Source: Bacillota bacterium (GTDB lineage: Bacteria; Bacillota; Sulfobacillia; Symbiobacteriales; Symbiobacteriaceae). From it: DNA of 5,113 nucleotides. Shown piece after piece: positions 1 to 4,990 of this stretch. A model generated the notes under the pieces. It was not told the DNA's origin. It made no database searches and saw only the letters and a list, made by a program, of their open reading frames with translations. The stretch is taken from contig JAQBPS010000206.1 of the NCBI GenBank assembly GCA_028287415.1, positions 1 through 5,113 of the forward strand, in the 5' to 3' direction. Both the position numbers and the translations under genes were made by a program. Each line of letters opens with the position of its first letter. Position 1 is the stretch's first letter.

Positions 1-794
1 TCGTGATGGGATCCGGCTGGGCGATTGACCACCTGTTTCCCTACCCGCTCGGCTACCAGGTGATGTTTGTCGCATCCTTCCTGGTGGCGATCCTGGAGAT
101 CGTCTGGTGGCTGCGGCTCAGGGAGCCAGCCGTCCACCCCGACGGCCCCGGGCAGGCGGCCGCCCCCGCCCGGATTGGCTTGCGCAGCTATCTGAGCGTC
201 TTCCGGCACCGGCCCTTCCTGCGCTTCACCCTGGTCTCGATCCCCTTCCACTTTACGTGGATGATGGCCTGGCCGATCTTCACGCGGTTTCAGGTCTCAG
301 AGCTGGGCATGGACAACACCTGGCTCAGCGTGCTCACGGTGGCAAATTCGGCGATCATGATGTGGGCCTATCCCTGGCTGGCAAGGCGGGCGGAACGGTA
401 CGGCAACCTGCGGATGATGGCCTTCTCCGCGGTTCAGCTGGCCCTGGCGCCGATCCTCACGGCGATCGTGCCGAATATCCAGTGGCTGGTCGTCGTCAAC
501 CTGGTCACGGGCATCGGGGTGGCCGGGGTCAACCTGTTCCTGCTGAACAATCTGTTGGACGTGTCGTCGAGTGAAGGGCGGCCCGTGTTTCTGGCGGTGC
601 ATGCCGCGCTGGTCAGCCTGCAGGCGGCGATTGCCCCGCTGGCCGGTGCCCTCATGATGAACGCACTCTCCAATCGGACCGCCCTTTGGGTTTCCGCCGG
701 CTTCCGCATGGTCACGGGCTGTATGTTTTTCGTACTGCTTTACGTTGAACGGCGCGGGCAGGGAAACGCGGTCCTGGGAGCGAAGGGTGTGTAA
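1..794 (+). CDS. MFS transporter, C-terminal half (5' end outside window)
   Basis: This is the end of a major facilitator superfamily transporter, an inner-membrane secondary carrier; the substrate cannot be told. The frame is open to the left edge (first whole codon at base 3), so the GTG/ATG codons at 3 and 6 are probably internal. About 263 residues are visible. They hold roughly seven hydrophobic segments: 18-38, 73-97, 107-126, 138-157, 160-183, 195-220 and 227-248. A hydrophilic, Pro/Ala-rich loop at 40-70 fits the central cytoplasmic loop between the two six-helix halves. The opening GxxxD followed by GYQ resembles the end of helix 5 in MFS proteins, and ARRAERYGN (127-135) resembles the repeated motif A after helix 8. 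The gene stops with TAA at 792-794. No terminator lies in the 37 bases before the next gene, so readthrough into it is likely. The family call is confident; the substrate is unknown. Confidence 0.85.
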   Translation, partial: VMGSGWAIDHLFPYPLGYQVMFVASFLVAILEIVWWLRLREPAVHPDGPGQAAAPARIGLRSYLSVFRHRPFLRFTLVSIPFHFTWMMAWPIFTRFQVSELGMDNTWLSVLTVANSAIMMWAYPWLARRAERYGNLRMMAFSAVQLALAPILTAIVPNIQWLVVVNLVTGIGVAGVNLFLLNNLLDVSSSEGRPVFLAVHAALVSLQAAIAPLAGALMMNALSNRTALWVSAGFRMVTGCMFFVLLYVERRGQGNAVLGAKGV

Positions 795-810
795 ATATTT
801 CGCTGTGCCC

Positions 811-820
811 AGAGAGGAGG
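811..820 (+). promoter_or_regulatory. Ribosome binding site of the DarA-like gene
   Basis: AGAGAGGAGG contains a full GGAGG core ending 11 bases before the ATG at 832. It supports that start over the in-frame ATG at 745, which lies inside the upstream transporter gene, and over the ATG at 838. Confidence 0.7.
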
Positions 821-831
821 ACCCTACCCGT

Positions 832-1170
832 ATGAAGATGATCATTGCCGTAGTCCGTGATGAGTTCGCGGGCAGTCTGACGGACCTGCTCACACAAAAG
901 GGGTTTGGCGCCACCAAGCTGGCGAGCACCGGCGGCTTCCTGAAAGCCGGGAATACTACTTTTATGATCGGTGTCGCTGCGACGCAGCTGGAGGAAGTCC
1001 TGGGTGTGATCCGGTCCGTGTGCGTCGGCAAGGGACCGGTTCGCGAGGCGCTCCACGCTGAGGGCAGCATGGTTGGTGGCGGCGGCCCCGCCCCGGGCGC
1101 ATCGACGGAAATAACGGTGGCCGGCGCGACGGTGTTCGTGCTCGATGTTGCCCGCATGGTGAAGGTGTAG
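832..1170 (+). CDS. darA: Cyclic-di-AMP receptor, DarA/PstA type (PII-like)
   Basis: This encodes a 112-residue cytosolic protein of the DarA/PstA family (formerly DUF970, COG3870), trimeric PII-like proteins that bind cyclic-di-AMP. The length matches the family (about 109 residues). The first strand MKMIIAVVRDE, the loop ATKLASTGGFLKAGNTT (27-43) and the last strand VAGATVFVLDV (96-106) align without gaps to what I recall of S. aureus PstA. Ligand-contacting positions T28, F36, L37, N41 and G47 are kept. Residue 26 is Gly where S. aureus PstA has Arg as I recall it. A glycine-rich stretch, GGGGPAPG (82-89), lies in the variable loop region. The start is the ATG at 832, set by the upstream GGAGG and by the typical MKMII beginning. 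The gene follows an MFS gene by 37 bases and ends at a strong terminator, so the two may form an operon. The output partner of these receptors is largely unknown. The family call is very likely; c-di-AMP binding is inferred. Confidence 0.93.
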   Translation: MKMIIAVVRDEFAGSLTDLLTQKGFGATKLASTGGFLKAGNTTFMIGVAATQLEEVLGVIRSVCVGKGPVREALHAEGSMVGGGGPAPGASTEITVAGATVFVLDVARMVKV

Positions 1171-1182
1171 ATACGCGACGGT

Positions 1183-1224
1183 AGCAAAACCGGCCGCCAC
1201 AGGATGGCGGCCGGTTTTGCTTTG
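1183..1224 (+). terminator. Strong intrinsic terminator after the DarA-like gene
   Basis: A perfect 17-base inverted repeat (1183-1199 with 1205-1221) surrounds the 5-base loop CAGGA. The stem core is GC-rich (CCGGCCGCCA), its right arm ends in GGTTTTGCT, and TTT follows the stem. It starts 12 bases after the stop of the DarA-like gene. The T-run after the hairpin is short, but the A-tract/T-tract pair near the stem base (CAAAAC/GTTTTG) would let it work in both directions. It separates the transporter/DarA unit from the next gene. Confidence 0.85.
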
Positions 1225-1289
1225 GGCGCCTTGGGGATATAGCAGGTGTAGCGGGAGTGATCGAGAAATCAATTGCACCAACCCATGCT

Positions 1290-1296
1290 GGGAGGT
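1290..1296 (+). promoter_or_regulatory. Ribosome binding site deciding the start of the HEAT-like gene
   Basis: GGGAGGT sits with GGAGG ending 9 bases before the ATG at 1305. The longer in-frame choice, GTG at 1257, has only a weak GCGGGA directly against it, so 1305 is preferred. Confidence 0.65.
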
Positions 1297-1304
1297 ATGC
1301 GGGC

Positions 1305-2585
1305 ATGTGGCTTGATGATGAGGTGTCATCCGACATCGACCGATGGCTCAGCCGACTGGCCCACGAGGACGTCGCAGTGAGAACCGCTGCCTTGCGGGAT
1401 CTGCAGAAGGCGGCCACGACCGGCCTTTCGGTTGCGAATGGCGCAAAGCTCATTCGCGCTGCTGCCAATCAGTATCCGCCCACGCGTTTCTCGCGGCAGG
1501 ACACAGCAGCGCAGTTGATGCAGGCGGTTGCCGGCCAACCGCAGGCAGAGTACATCGAGTTGGTGATCGACCTCTTTTCCCGGCTGAACGCACAGACCCA
1601 GGATTGGGCCATACGACTGGTCGCAGCAACTGACACGCCAGAGGCGGCACACGCATTCGTCTCATTTATCGGGGAGTACGCTCGGCTGGGGCGTGAACCG
1701 GTGTTTCCGGTCGCGATCCCGCTGGAGCGAAACCCGAGATTTGGTGAGATTCTCTTTCCCGCTCTGCTGCAATACGGCTCTATAGAGCAACTTCGGCATC
1801 ACGTCTATACCTTGTTTCTCCAGTACTGCCGGCATGGACTGGTTGCGGAGGAGATCCGGTCGGGCGCCGCACAGGGGATACTCGACTTGTACCGTTCACT
1901 GCGCTCGGAAGTCCTGCGATTGGAACAGCAGCCAGGCATAGACTGGCTGGAGGCGGACGACTACGAAAGCCGCCGATACACCGTCGCAGCCCTGCTCGAT
2001 CTATTTCGCTACCTTCCGCAGGACGTCGTGAAAGCAGAACTGTACTCGGCGCTGGCATATCGGGACCACTTTCTCACGTTTGCAGCGCTGAGTTCGCTGC
2101 TCTACCTTGACTTCCAAGTGGAACCCGAGCACCTGGAAGTCGTGGCGGCGAACCGCGAGTACCGCAACCAGCTTTACGAGCTCATGGGTGATCTGGGGAA
2201 GACACACCTGTTTCCCCCGCGCTTTTGCAGCCAGGCAGCCTTTGCTGAAGCCAATATGGTGTCATGGCTTGTGTACCCCACAGAACTCGGCCGTGCTCCG
2301 GACGAGATCGAACTGATGGAAGTGGTCTCCTTCAACACAGACAGCGACTATGGTGTGCTCGACTATTACCTGTTCCGGTTCCGATCAACGCACGATTGGG
2401 CCGAGGAGAAGGGCTGGATGGCTGGTGTCGCTGGCCCATTCCTCAGAAAGGATGCGCCCGCCACGCACTCATACGGCGATACTTTTAGTAAATTCGAGCC
2501 ATGGGCCAGCAAATCGCCTGAAGAGCATGTGGCAGAAATCGTCGAGCTGATGGAGAATTGGCGGAAGCACCACCGACACGAATGA
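1305..2585 (+). CDS. Uncharacterised helical (HEAT-like) protein
   Basis: This encodes a 426-residue soluble protein with no signal peptide or membrane segment. I do not recognise a named family. Residues 8-37 (DIDRWLSRLAHEDVAVRTAALRD and on) look like a HEAT repeat: two amphipathic helices with the characteristic V.VR.AAL turn. Further helical pairs with similar spacing can be seen at about 65-112, 145-200 and 222-280. The last third (about 315-385) differs: it is rich in Trp, Tyr and Phe, has alternating strand-like stretches (MVSWLVYPTELG, DYYLFRFR, GWMAGVAGPFL), and is followed by a charged C-terminal helix. HEAT arrays usually act as protein-binding scaffolds, and the distinct end may be the specific part; both points are inference. 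The gene has its own terminator and no close partner. Its G+C looks several points lower than that of spmA-spmB and the RidA gene, which may mean later acquisition. An alternative start is GTG at 1257, adding 16 residues. Confidence 0.8.
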   Translation: MWLDDEVSSDIDRWLSRLAHEDVAVRTAALRDLQKAATTGLSVANGAKLIRAAANQYPPTRFSRQDTAAQLMQAVAGQPQAEYIELVIDLFSRLNAQTQDWAIRLVAATDTPEAAHAFVSFIGEYARLGREPVFPVAIPLERNPRFGEILFPALLQYGSIEQLRHHVYTLFLQYCRHGLVAEEIRSGAAQGILDLYRSLRSEVLRLEQQPGIDWLEADDYESRRYTVAALLDLFRYLPQDVVKAELYSALAYRDHFLTFAALSSLLYLDFQVEPEHLEVVAANREYRNQLYELMGDLGKTHLFPPRFCSQAAFAEANMVSWLVYPTELGRAPDEIELMEVVSFNTDSDYGVLDYYLFRFRSTHDWAEEKGWMAGVAGPFLRKDAPATHSYGDTFSKFEPWASKSPEEHVAEIVELMENWRKHHRHE

Positions 2586-2609
2586 TTGCATTGAAGATCG
2601 CCAAATTGT

Positions 2610-2639
2610 AGGGCGCCAGGGGGAACCCCCGGCGCCTTT
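2610..2639 (+). terminator. Probable intrinsic terminator after the HEAT-like gene
   Basis: The outer arms GGCGCC (2612-2617) and GGCGCC (2631-2636) pair. Inside them, GGGGG (2619-2623) pairs with CCCCC (2626-2630) across AA, leaving A2618 as a bulge. The stem can extend by a G-U and an A-U pair at its base and ends in TTT. It lies about 25 bases after the stop codon. The T-run is short, so termination strength is uncertain, but the very stable stem and its position fit. Confidence 0.65.
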
Positions 2640-2671
2640 GTACATGCTTCCGCCCCCCGCTGCATAGAGAT
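2640..2671 (+). promoter_or_regulatory. Weak candidate promoter for spmA-spmB
   Basis: GTACATG (2640-2646) lies 16 bases before CATAGAGAT (2663-2671). The CATA core of the second box resembles the -10 element used by sporulation sigma factors E and K. In Bacillus the spm genes are expressed in the mother cell during sporulation, so such a promoter would be expected here. The match is partial and made by eye. The position is sensible, with transcription starting about 15-20 bases before the ribosome binding site. Confidence 0.2.
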
Positions 2672-2691
2672 GGCACGGAAGCTGTCCCCGC

Positions 2692-2696
2692 GGAGG
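2692..2696 (+). promoter_or_regulatory. Ribosome binding site deciding the spmA start
   Basis: GGAGG overlaps the first possible GTG (2696), which therefore cannot be the start it serves. It is 8 bases before the GTG at 2705, giving a protein beginning MLNVIW. Confidence 0.7.
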
Positions 2697-2704
2697 TGGC
2701 GCCC

Positions 2705-3307
2705 GTGCTCAATGTAATCTGGCTGGCACTGATGGTGTTCGGAGTCGGGGTGGCAGCCTTCACCGGCAAGGCCGGCGCCGTCACCGACGCCGCTTTTGCG
2801 GCCGGGAAACTGGCGATCGAGACCATCATCCAGCTTGCCGGCATGATGGCCCTCTGGATGGGACTGATGAAAATCGCCGAGAAGAGCGGCATGATGGAAG
2901 GCCTGGCCGTCGTGCTGCGACCCTTCGTGCGCTGGATCTTCCCGACCGTTCCCGGCAACCATCCGGCGATCGGCGCCATCCTGATGAACATCTCGGCCAA
3001 CATGCTGGGCCTCGGCTCAGCCGCCACGCCTATGGGCCTGAAGGCGATGCAGGAACTTCAGGAGCTGAACCCCGACAAGGAGACCGCCAGCGAGGCGATG
3101 TGCACCTTCCTCACCCTGAACACGTCGTCCATCACCCTGATCCCCGGCACGATCATCGCCCTGCGCGCCGCCTCCGGCTCGGTCAGCCCCTCCGAGATCG
3201 TGGGCGCCACGCTGGTGGCGTCGTTCATCGCCGGGATCATCGGGATCACGCTGGACTGGCTCGTCCGGCGGTACAACCGGATGCGGGGGGAGGCGAAGCG
3301 CCGGTGA
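2705..3307 (+). CDS. spmA: Spore maturation protein A (nucleoside-recognition/Gate domain membrane protein)
   Basis: This encodes a 200-residue membrane protein of the SpmA family, which carries the nucleoside-recognition (Gate) domain. Bacillus SpmA is of similar length (about 196). Hydrophobic segments can be seen at about 3-20, 38-56, 86-103 and 163-187, with re-entrant-looking hydrophobic stretches between. Family signatures are strong: NISANMLGLGSAATPMGLKA (95-114), a LQELNP stretch (118-123), and FLTLNTSSITLIPGTIIALR (135-154). With SpmB it is needed for dehydration of the spore core and for spore heat resistance in Bacillus subtilis and Clostridium perfringens; what it transports or gates is not established. 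Start GTG 2705 is preferred over GTG 2696 because of the ribosome binding site and the typical N-terminus. In Bacillus, spmA follows dacB; here a HEAT-like gene occupies that place. Confidence 0.93.
   Translation: MLNVIWLALMVFGVGVAAFTGKAGAVTDAAFAAGKLAIETIIQLAGMMALWMGLMKIAEKSGMMEGLAVVLRPFVRWIFPTVPGNHPAIGAILMNISANMLGLGSAATPMGLKAMQELQELNPDKETASEAMCTFLTLNTSSITLIPGTIIALRAASGSVSPSEIVGATLVASFIAGIIGITLDWLVRRYNRMRGEAKRR
3285..3293 (+). promoter_or_regulatory. Ribosome binding site of spmB inside the end of spmA
   Basis: GGGGGGAGG lies within the last codons of spmA, 13 bases before ATG 3307 and 10 bases before GTG 3304. It serves reinitiation on spmB after spmA has been translated. Confidence 0.55.
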
Positions 3308-3834
3308 TGTGGCTCGACACGATCTCACTCTGGGCGATCCCTGCCATGTTGGCCCTGATTCCCCTCTGGGGCGCGATCCGCAAGGTGAAGGTGTACGACA
3401 CCTTTATTGAGGGGGCAGAGGATGGGCTGCAGGTTGCGGTGCAGATCATCCCCTTCATGGTCGGCATGATGGTTGCGCTCGCCATCTTCCGTGCCTCGGG
3501 GGCGATGGACCTGCTCGCACGCATGATCGACCCGATCACATCGCGCCTGGGCTTTCCGACGCAAATCTTGCCGCTGATGATCATCCGCCCGCTCTCCGGT
3601 GCCGGTGCGCTGGCGGTCACCGCCGATCTGCTGAAGAGCCAGCACCCGGATTCGTACATCGGACGGCTGGCGTCGATCATGCAGGGGTCAACGGACACGA
3701 CCTTCTACGTGCTGACCGTCTACTTCGGTTCGGTCGGCATCCGCAAGACACGCTACGCGGCGGGCGTCGGTCTCCTGGCCGATGTAGCGGGTTTTCTTGC
3801 CGCTTTATATGCCTGCAACTGGTTTTTCGGGTGA
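3307..3834 (+). CDS. spmB: Spore maturation protein B (nucleoside-recognition/Gate domain membrane protein)
   Basis: This encodes a 175-residue membrane protein, close to the usual SpmB length (about 178). Hydrophobic segments lie at about 6-25, 43-61, 85-105, 133-144 and 150-172. Family signatures include VYDTFIEGAEDG (29-40), IIRPLSGAGALAV (92-104) and GRLASIMQGSTDTTFYVLTV (119-138). It is the partner of SpmA in forming the dehydrated, heat-resistant spore core. The TGA of spmA and the ATG of spmB share one base (TGATG), so translation is almost surely coupled. GTG 3304, one codon earlier, is an equally spaced alternative that would give a four-base overlap. No terminator follows the stop, so transcripts may run on into the RidA-family gene. 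Confidence 0.93.
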   Translation: MWLDTISLWAIPAMLALIPLWGAIRKVKVYDTFIEGAEDGLQVAVQIIPFMVGMMVALAIFRASGAMDLLARMIDPITSRLGFPTQILPLMIIRPLSGAGALAVTADLLKSQHPDSYIGRLASIMQGSTDTTFYVLTVYFGSVGIRKTRYAAGVGLLADVAGFLAALYACNWFFG

Positions 3835-3836
3835 GC

Positions 3837-3863
3837 TTGTGGCAGAATAGATGAGGGTATGCT
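3837..3863 (+). promoter_or_regulatory. Weak candidate promoter for the RidA-family gene
   Basis: TTGTGG (3837-3842) and TATGCT (3858-3863) lie in the right order with a 15-base gap, ahead of the gene at 3904. Both hexamers match the housekeeping consensus only partly and the spacing is short. The surrounding 3838-3880 is noticeably richer in A/T than the genes, which is what makes the site worth noting. Confidence 0.22.
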
Positions 3864-3885
3864 TGCCTATTTCCCGTATTGGAAC

Positions 3886-3892
3886 GAGGAGG
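3886..3892 (+). promoter_or_regulatory. Ribosome binding site deciding the RidA start
   Basis: GAGGAGG ends 11 bases before ATG 3904. The in-frame ATG at 3859 would add 15 residues unlike the family N-terminus and has only a weak GAGGG immediately before it, so 3904 is preferred. Confidence 0.7.
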
Positions 3893-3903
3893 ACTTTCAA
3901 CTA

Positions 3904-4365
3904 ATGAGCGCTGAAGCGAAGCTGCAGGAGCTCGGCATTGTGTTGCCGGCAGCCCCCAAGCCCGTCGCCGCCTACGTCCCGTTCGTCCGCAGCGGGGACC
4001 TCGTCTTCACGAGCGGCCAGATCTGCCTGAAGGATGGCGCACTCGCCTACAAGGGCAAGATCGGCCGGGATCTGAGCCCCGAGGACGGCTTCCAGGCTGC
4101 CCGCATCTGTGCGATCAACACCCTGGCGGTCCTGAAGTCGGCGATCGGCTCGCTGGACAAGGTGACTCAGATCGTCAAGGTGACGGTCTTCGTCAACAGC
4201 GCTGACGGCTTTACCGCCCAGCCCGGCGTCGCCAACGGCGCATCGGAGCTCTACCAGCAGGTCTTCGGCGAGGCCGGGCGTCACGCCCGCTCTGCGGTCG
4301 GCGCCCCCGAGTTGCCCCTGGATACGGCGGTTGAGGTTGAAGTGATCGCTCGTGTGGCAGAGTAA
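3904..4365 (+). CDS. RidA/YjgF/YER057c/UK114 family protein
   Basis: This encodes a 153-residue cytosolic protein of the Rid family, which as trimers hydrolyse reactive enamine/imine intermediates (such as 2-aminoacrylate) to keto acids and ammonia. It belongs to the longer bacterial subgroup with an extra N-terminal segment. Recognisable stretches are FVRSGDLVFTSGQICLKDG (27-45), AARICAINTLAVLKSAIGSL (65-84), VTVFVNSADGFTAQP (93-107) and GRHARSAVGAPELPLDTAVE (125-144). R129 corresponds to the substrate-carboxylate-binding Arg105 of E. coli RidA, and E144 to its Glu120. Cys107 of E. coli is Ala here, as is common in this subgroup. Both key residues are present, so deaminase activity is plausible, though several Rid subfamilies lack it. 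The gene lies 69 bases after spmB on the same strand and may be read from the spm promoter or a weak one of its own. Confidence 0.93.
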   Translation: MSAEAKLQELGIVLPAAPKPVAAYVPFVRSGDLVFTSGQICLKDGALAYKGKIGRDLSPEDGFQAARICAINTLAVLKSAIGSLDKVTQIVKVTVFVNSADGFTAQPGVANGASELYQQVFGEAGRHARSAVGAPELPLDTAVEVEVIARVAE

Positions 4366-4382
4366 ATAGCAAACCGTTACGC

Positions 4383-4410
4383 AGCGGGCTGCGGTTGATC
4401 GCAGCCTGCT
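4383..4410. terminator. Hairpin between convergent genes, possible bidirectional terminator
   Basis: AGCGGGCTGCG (4383-4393) pairs with CGCAGCCTGCT (4400-4410) around a 6-base loop, with one G-U pair on the plus-strand transcript. It lies in the 50 bases between the stops of two converging genes, where a shared terminator is expected. Neither side has a proper T-run, so it may instead stabilise 3' ends or act with Rho. Confidence 0.45.
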
Positions 4411-4415
4411 CGTCA

Positions 4416-4895
4416 TTAGTCGGGGGCGTTCGTGCTACTTGCGAAGAGCAGTCCGCTCACATCCAGCACATACCGCCCTGGCGCCGCCTCTGCGGCGAGG
4501 AGGAGCGGATGACTGAGCGGTGTCTCCAGCGGCGGCTCGCCGCCGCGGAGCAGCCTCGCCCGGACCCCGCTGGTCAGGGCCGGCAAGTTGAGGAACAGGT
4601 TTGTGCGAATGCCGCAGATGATGGGGACGGCGCCGCCGACCTCGGCGGCGGCCAGAATCGCGGCCCGGGCCTGGTTCGGGCCAAGCTCAGCCGCCTCCAG
4701 ATCGATCTGACAGATGTGCGTGCGGCCGGTCGCTGCCAGCCGCCGTCCCTCGGCAAGCCCCAGGCCGAGGTGGTATTCGTCACGGCCTAGTGAACGCCGT
4801 ACGGTGCCCGACGGCGTTGCGATCCAGGTCTCAAAGAACGTGCCCAGCCGGAGCGTCACGGGTTTGTTGGTGATCAGTTCCAGGCCGAGATTCAC
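4416..4895 (-). CDS. Unrecognised 159-residue protein
   Basis: I do not recognise this protein. It starts with GTG at 4895 (MNLGLELITNKPV), is probably soluble, and has no clear signal peptide. The pattern suggests an alpha/beta fold: strand-like VTLRLGTFFETWIATPSG (13-30), ICQIDLEAAELG (61-72), a helix NQARAAILAAAEVG (74-87), a hydrophobic strand AVPIICGI (89-96), and a terminal strand RYVLDVSGLLF (141-151). The end (SSTNAPD) looks flexible. Evidence that it is real: a perfect GGAGGTGA eight bases before the GTG, a stop close to a shared hairpin, and a plausible, non-repetitive composition, whereas the opposite-strand reading of the same DNA is Arg/Gln/Ala-rich and low-complexity. The GTG at 4907 would add four residues but lies inside the ribosome binding site. 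It converges with the RidA-family gene and diverges from the gene at 4991. Confidence 0.75.
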   Translation of the reverse strand: MNLGLELITNKPVTLRLGTFFETWIATPSGTVRRSLGRDEYHLGLGLAEGRRLAATGRTHICQIDLEAAELGPNQARAAILAAAEVGGAVPIICGIRTNLFLNLPALTSGVRARLLRGGEPPLETPLSHPLLLAAEAAPGRYVLDVSGLLFASSTNAPD

Positions 4896-4903
4896 TCTGT
4901 GAG

Positions 4904-4911
4904 TCACCTCC
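4904..4911 (-). promoter_or_regulatory. Ribosome binding site of the minus-strand gene
   Basis: On the minus strand GGAGGTGA is an ideal Shine-Dalgarno sequence, 8 bases before GTG 4895. It rules out the overlapping GTG at 4907 as the start and supports this strand as the coding one. Confidence 0.75.
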
Positions 4912-4973
4912 GAACCTCTGGCTCTGGCTGCGCCGTAGCAGATGATCCCATCCTATGTCCCCGAAAGTCCGAT

Positions 4974-4982
4974 GGTGAGGTG
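4974..4982 (+). promoter_or_regulatory. Ribosome binding site of the gene at the right edge
   Basis: GGTGAGGTG, with GAGG ending 10 bases before ATG 4991, is the only clear translation signal for the last gene. The 4912-4973 divergent intergenic region was read on both strands, and I see no convincing -35/-10 pair in it. Confidence 0.5.
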
Positions 4983-4990
4983 TGAACCCT

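Noticed and set aside
297..1187. Long minus-strand open frame of 296 codons across the transporter and DarA-like genes
   Set aside because: It lies opposite two clear genes, its product is His/Arg/Pro-rich and low-complexity, and it has no matching ribosome binding site; it is a by-product of high G+C.
1225..1304. Promoter for the HEAT-like gene
   Set aside because: I searched both hexamer positions by eye and found no -35/-10 pair with acceptable spacing, although some promoter must lie here if the upstream terminator works.
3100..3306. N-terminal extension of spmB by 69 codons into spmA
   Set aside because: The added residues are His/Arg/Ala low-complexity sequence antiparallel to nothing known in SpmB. 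The family N-terminus begins at MWLDTISLW (ATG 3307).
4527..4547. GGCGGC/GCCGCC palindrome-like stretch as a regulatory hairpin
   Set aside because: It lies inside the minus-strand gene and is explained by codons for an Arg/Gly-rich turn; similar GC-rich short palindromes recur across the window.
4395..4790. Plus-strand open frame of 131 codons opposite the unrecognised minus-strand gene
   Set aside because: Its composition (Gln/Arg/Ala-rich, no fold pattern) looks like an antisense reading, and its start lies within the hairpin after the RidA-family gene. The minus strand has the ideal ribosome binding site.
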